The notes under the pieces are model-generated. The model was not told where the DNA came from, did not search any database, and worked only from the letters and a program-made list of their open reading frames with translations. A stretch of DNA of 5,320 nt from Gemmatimonadota bacterium (GTDB taxonomy: Bacteria > Gemmatimonadota > Gemmatimonadetes > Gemmatimonadales > GWC2-71-9), in assembly GCA_029884275.1 (NCBI GenBank), contig JAOUIC010000150.1, forward strand, positions 1-5,320, written 5' to 3'. Below, piece after piece: positions 1 to 5,320 of the stretch (positions within the stretch are counted from its first letter, which is position 1; every line of letters starts with the position of its first letter). The position numbers and the translations under genes were made by a program.

Positions 1-362
1 GAACCGGTCCGACGGATCAGACGGAGATCGACCCGGCACTCCGTGACATGCTGTATGAAGCGGGGATGACCGACCAGCGCTTCACGCCGGCCGAGCTCGT
101 GGTCCAGCCGATGTTCGAACACCCGCGGCTCCTGGTCGAGGCCGGCATTGGCGGTCGGGTGGTGCTGCGGTTCATCATTGACACCACGGGACAGATCGAG
201 CCGGCCTCGATCGAAGTACTGGAGAAGACCCACGAGGCCTACGCCGACGCCGCCAGGAGCGGGGTGATCGGCGCCAGGTTTCGTCCGGCCCTCTTCGGCG
301 TCCGGCCGGTTCGTCAGCTGACCCGGTGGCCGGTGAACTTTCAGGTGGGGCCGGGCGCGTGA
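1..362 (+). CDS. TonB C-terminal-domain protein (5' end outside window)
   Basis: The product resembles the TonB_C domain, the periplasmic end of energy-transducing TonB proteins that contacts outer-membrane transporters. Seen: the frame is open from position 3 to the TGA at 360-362 (119 codons), so the gene probably starts upstream. The ATG at 48 has no convincing Shine-Dalgarno, and the codons before it read as ordinary protein (TDQTEIDPALRD). Family features are a Gly-x-Val-Val-Leu-x-Phe-Ile-Ile-Asp strand followed by T-G-Q-I (about 153-198), a D-A-A-R helix, then a F-R-P-A-L-F-G-V-R-P-V-R-Q-L segment and the final P-V-N-F strand. No membrane anchor or proline-rich spacer is visible, though either could lie upstream. 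Stand-alone TonB_C proteins are common in Gemmatimonadota-type genomes and need not energise transport. The gene converges on the Ig-domain gene, 78 bp away. Family call fairly sure; role uncertain. Confidence 0.8.
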   Translation, partial: TGPTDQTEIDPALRDMLYEAGMTDQRFTPAELVVQPMFEHPRLLVEAGIGGRVVLRFIIDTTGQIEPASIEVLEKTHEAYADAARSGVIGARFRPALFGVRPVRQLTRWPVNFQVGPGA

Positions 363-403
363 GGCGGGTGCGGGTTCCCGGAGGCCTTTAGCGGCGCGCC
401 CGT

Positions 404-426
404 CGCGGGCCGGCGTGTCGCCCGCG
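404..426. terminator. GC-rich inverted repeat between convergent genes, possible weak terminator
   Basis: CGCGGGC (404-410) and GCCCGCG (420-426) form a perfect 7-bp stem with a 9-nt loop, inside the 78-bp gap between two converging genes. A second, overlapping hairpin is possible (GCCCG 398-402 with CGGGC 406-410, 3-nt loop). Neither strand has a T-tract after the stem, so this is not a canonical intrinsic terminator. Position is the main argument; chance pairing in such GC-rich DNA is a real alternative. Confidence 0.25.
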
Positions 427-440
427 TCTGGCCGTCCCGT

Positions 441-1982
441 TCACGGCACCGGCCCGGTGGCGAGCACCAGGTCATCCACCCACATCGTCTGGGCGACGGG
501 GGAGCCAACTCCGATCCACGGGGCGATGATGAACTGGTTGAACTGCATGGTCGGATGGACTCCGGTGCGGAACAGCACATTCCGCTTGTCGATGACCAGC
601 TGACCGTCGAACCAGTACTGCGCGATCCCGTCGGTCTGGCCCTTGCCCCCCGCGATGGTGTTCAGCTGGAAGTACGCCTCTACCTTGTGCCAGGCGTTCT
701 TGTACCCAGGGGACCCCGCCGTCGTGGTGAACATCGGCTGCGCCGCCTTCCAGCCCTTTTCGTTGTACCACTCTCCGCTCCGGTAGCAGTTGGTCGGGTA
801 GCCATCGGTGTTCCCGTTGCACCCGGCCGCGGCGCGCTGTTCGGTCACGTTGGTGAGATCCACATTGATCCTGGTCGAATCGATGTTGGCCGCGTCGGTG
901 ATCGCGAGGCGCGGGATGCCGCCGTTCTGGTAGATCTGCTCGATGTAGGTGGTCAGGTGGGTCAGGGAGGGCCCGATGTAATCGCCGTCCTCGTTCGTGA
1001 CCACATGGAACTCGTGCGGGTGGTAGTTCACGCCGGACCCCACGTAGTTGGCGCTGTACTTCACATAGTAGCGGACGTATACCCGGTCGGTCGGGGTGAT
1101 CTTGTGGCGCAGGGAGCCACCCTGGACCGGCTTCGTGCCTCCCGCCTTCCAGGCCATCTGCAATGCACCGGCTCCGGTGTAGTGCTCGGCCGTCGTGATG
1201 ACCGGGTTGGTATTGTCGTACCATCCACGCGAACCGACGCTGGCGTCCTCGAAAGTCTCGGTGAAGAGCAGTGTCCCGCCAGGCGTGGCGGTGTCCGGAA
1301 CGACCACCTGCGCCGTGTCCGCCCGGGCGGCCAGCGCCGCGGTAGCGATCACCCGGTAGGCTCCGGCAACGCCTCCGGCCTGGTACAGACCGCCAGAAGT
1401 GATCGTGCCACCCGTGGCAGCCCACGCCACCGTCACCGTATCCGTGAAACCGTTGCTGTAGTGCCCGCTGGCGGCGAACAGCTGAGTGGCGCCGGGAAGG
1501 ACGGTGTCGAGTGCCGGGGTCACCGTGACGCTGGTCAGGGTCACCGGCACCGGCGTGGCGGAGATGGTCACGCCGGAGGTATCGGCGTGCTTTCCGTCCC
1601 CGGTGGTCGCGATGGCGCGGAACGCGCCCGCAGCCGGCCCGGCGTGATACATGCCGGCGGGAGTGATCACCCCGCCGGTGGCGGTCCAGTCGACGGCGAC
1701 GGAGGCCGTCGAACCATCCGACAGCCGGCCGAGAACCTGGAACAGGGCGCTGTCTCCGGTCGCCACCGTGACGGCCACCGGACTCACGTCGAGCGCGGTC
1801 AGCACGGGGCCACCGCCGCCACCTGGATCCGCGGGTTGTGAACAGGTGACGGCCAGCGTGCCGAGAAGCGCGCGAATCGGAATCGGGAGGGCCAGCGGGG
1901 TCTCCGGACGGCGTGGGGTTGGACCAGTATCATCAGTTGGTCCGGGCTCGACAAGGGTTGTCTCGGCGCTCCGGTGCCCCAT
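441..1982 (-). CDS. Secreted, probably lipid-anchored protein: two Ig-like repeats plus jelly-roll/polysaccharide-lyase-like domain
   Basis: This 513-residue protein is likely an envelope or surface protein. Residues about 30-46 are hydrophobic and run into Leu-Ala-Val-Thr-Cys (C47), a lipobox-like site with an unusual Thr at -1, then a Gly5 linker (54-58). Two bacterial Ig-like (Big_2-type) domains follow, about 62-141 and 150-227, with matching motifs (TATGG-ITPAG-Y-AG and AATGG-ITSGG-Y-AG). Residues about 238-510 are beta-rich and aromatic: RVYVRYYVKYSANY (300-313), HPHEFH (321-326), WHKVEAYF (431-438), YWFDGQLVID (456-465) and a closing WVDDLVL (501-507). This pattern recalls concanavalin-type jelly-roll domains of polysaccharide lyases, so carbohydrate binding or cleavage is possible but unproven. 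C388 and C399 could form a disulfide. The ATG at 1982 is the only usual start codon before the signal-like segment, which leaves an odd polar 29-residue leader. The gene is divergent from the kinase gene. Confidence 0.85.
   Translation of the reverse strand: MGHRSAETTLVEPGPTDDTGPTPRRPETPLALPIPIRALLGTLAVTCSQPADPGGGGGPVLTALDVSPVAVTVATGDSALFQVLGRLSDGSTASVAVDWTATGGVITPAGMYHAGPAAGAFRAIATTGDGKHADTSGVTISATPVPVTLTSVTVTPALDTVLPGATQLFAASGHYSNGFTDTVTVAWAATGGTITSGGLYQAGGVAGAYRVIATAALAARADTAQVVVPDTATPGGTLLFTETFEDASVGSRGWYDNTNPVITTAEHYTGAGALQMAWKAGGTKPVQGGSLRHKITPTDRVYVRYYVKYSANYVGSGVNYHPHEFHVVTNEDGDYIGPSLTHLTTYIEQIYQNGGIPRLAITDAANIDSTRINVDLTNVTEQRAAAGCNGNTDGYPTNCYRSGEWYNEKGWKAAQPMFTTTAGSPGYKNAWHKVEAYFQLNTIAGGKGQTDGIAQYWFDGQLVIDKRNVLFRTGVHPTMQFNQFIIAPWIGVGSPVAQTMWVDDLVLATGPVP
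1341..1427 (-). repeat. Ig-like protein repeat, second copy (core segment)
   Basis: This segment encodes residues 186-214 of the Ig-domain protein. It matches residues 98-126 at 18 of 29 positions by direct comparison, at a period of 88 residues. The conserved core is W-x-A-T-G-G-x-I-T-x-x-G-x-Y-x-A-G. Codons at the shared residues often differ, so this is an old domain duplication, not a recent DNA repeat. Confidence 0.8.
1605..1691 (-). repeat. Ig-like protein repeat, first copy (core segment)
   Basis: This segment encodes residues 98-126, the C-terminal half of the first Ig-like domain and the partner of the copy at 1341-1427. Tandem Big_2-type domains commonly serve as spacers that hold a binding or catalytic domain away from the cell surface; here the anchor would be C47 and the distal domain the jelly-roll-like one. 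Confidence 0.8.
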
Positions 1983-1985
1983 GCG

Positions 1986-1992
1986 CTTCCCC
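1986..1992 (-). promoter_or_regulatory. Weak Shine-Dalgarno-like site for the Ig-domain gene
   Basis: On the minus strand GGGGAAG lies 3 nt before the ATG at 1982 (5 nt if GGGGA is the pairing part). This supports that start only weakly, because the spacing is short and the match to GGAGG imperfect. Immediately upstream GGCC-TTC-GGCC (1995-2005) could form a small hairpin in the leader. Confidence 0.35.
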
Positions 1993-2023
1993 GTGGCCGA
2001 AGGCCGCCTGAATCCGATCTCCG

Positions 2024-2035
2024 CTACAGCCGTAG
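2024..2035. promoter_or_regulatory. Imperfect palindrome in divergent intergenic region, candidate operator
   Basis: CTACAGCCGTAG reads as CTAC-x-GC-x-GTAG: four-base arms and a GC centre are symmetric, with one mismatched pair. It lies 42 bp before the Ig-domain start and 73 bp before the first possible kinase start. The 125-bp region must contain both promoters, but I could not identify a convincing -10/-35 pair on either strand. A 12-bp imperfect palindrome is weak evidence alone. Confidence 0.2.
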
Positions 2036-2107
2036 AGGGTTCCGCGCGCCCGGTGGCCGGCCTCCCCGACCGCCTCGGCCTACCGCCTCCCTCGACCCGG
2101 GGCTATC

Positions 2108-4990
<2,883 letters not shown>

Positions 4991-5020
4991 ACGGCCTCCA
5001 TTTCACACCTCGGACCACCT

Positions 5021-5025
5021 GGGAG
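5021..5025 (+). promoter_or_regulatory. Shine-Dalgarno of the downstream lipoprotein gene
   Basis: GGGAG lies 7 nt before the ATG at 5033, a normal spacing, and fixes that start. The 42-bp gap after the kinase stop has no visible terminator, so read-through from the kinase gene is plausible. Confidence 0.65.
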
Positions 5026-5032
5026 AATCGAC

Positions 5033-5320
5033 ATGCTGCGTAGCCGGTTCATCGCGTCGCTCCTGCTCACCACCCTGGTGGGCTGCGGAAGCGGCGACGC
5101 TGTGGAGCCTACCCCCGGCCCGCTCGACGGCGACTGGAGCGGCGTGTCGGGTGGGGTGACCTTCGCGGTGCGGTTCGATCAGATCGACGACAAGATGCGT
5201 GGCAGCGGCACCCTGAGCGGCCCCGGCGGCTCGATCCCCGTGAGCGTGCGAGGCTCCTTCGTCGACCCCAACCTGCTGCTGACTATCAGCGGGAGCGGAT
5301 CGCCAGACATCGACTACACC
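5033..5320 (+). CDS. Small lipoprotein, 3' end outside window
   Basis: The frame is open from ATG 5033 to the window edge: 96 codons, no stop. The N-terminus is a textbook lipoprotein signal: MLRSRF (two Arg), a hydrophobic stretch IASLLLTTLVG, then lipobox L-V-G-C with the lipidated Cys at residue 18, followed by GSGDAVEPTPGP as a flexible tether. With Asp at +5 and Gly at +2 there is no classic inner-membrane retention signal, so outer-membrane sorting is possible. From residue 33 the sequence is Gly/Ser-rich with alternating hydrophobic residues (GDWSGV, TFAVRFDQ, GSGTLSGPGG, LLLTISGSGS), which suggests a small beta-sandwich or barrel. I do not recognise a specific family; short Cys-tethered proteins with a GxWSG start and SGSGTLSGPG motif are recurrent in Gemmatimonadota-type genomes. 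It lies 42 bp after the kinase gene on the same strand and may be co-transcribed, making it a possible periplasmic partner of the TPR region (inference only). Confidence 0.8.
   Translation, partial: MLRSRFIASLLLTTLVGCGSGDAVEPTPGPLDGDWSGVSGGVTFAVRFDQIDDKMRGSGTLSGPGGSIPVSVRGSFVDPNLLLTISGSGSPDIDYT

Noticed and set aside
555..1841. Long + strand open frame of 428 codons opposite the Ig-domain gene
   Set aside because: It is the antisense shadow of a well-supported gene; its product is Arg/Gly/Val-rich with no domain or signal, as expected from GC-rich codon bias.
2055..2062. GGCCGGCC perfect 8-bp palindrome in the divergent region
   Set aside because: Only G and C in very GC-rich DNA; it is expected by chance and has no spacing or partner site that suggests an operator.

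Overview
The window is uniformly GC-rich and compactly coded. It carries parts or all of four genes: two on the + strand around a divergent pair, plus one running off each edge. The best clue to origin is the kinase N-terminus (a GRGGMATVFLAHDLKHDRPVAL-type segment), joined to one membrane anchor, a TolB/FlgO-like domain and a long TPR tail. That architecture, with Ig-like lipoproteins and TonB_C-type proteins nearby, is typical of Gemmatimonadota (soil or aquatic, didermal). The assignment is inference from family knowledge, not from a search.

Layout. Positions 1-362 (+) hold the 3' part of a TonB C-terminal-domain protein, whose frame stays open to the left edge. A 78-bp convergent gap follows, with a GC-rich inverted repeat but no T-tract. 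Positions 441-1982 (-) encode a secreted, probably lipid-anchored protein with two bacterial Ig-like repeats and a large C-terminal beta-rich domain resembling jelly-roll polysaccharide-lyase-like domains. A 125-bp divergent intergenic region (1983-2107) must hold the control signals for both flanking genes. Positions 2108-4990 (+) encode a 960-residue transmembrane Ser/Thr kinase with all catalytic motifs intact. After 42 bp containing a good Shine-Dalgarno, a small lipoprotein gene starts at 5033 (+) and runs off the right edge. No stretch above 300 bases lacks a gene, and I saw no tRNA, rRNA, CRISPR array, insertion sequence or phage gene.

How the parts may fit. The kinase places a catalytic domain in the cytoplasm and, by the positive-inside rule, a TolB-like/TPR sensor region outside the membrane. 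Its neighbours on both sides are predicted exported envelope proteins. A local surface-sensing and surface-protein module is a reasonable hypothesis, but nothing in the sequence proves a functional link. I did not find a clearly novel system. The most distinctive points are the lone CxxC pair in the kinase sensor region, the shortened loop late in the kinase domain, and the unassigned HPHEFH-containing domain of the Ig protein.
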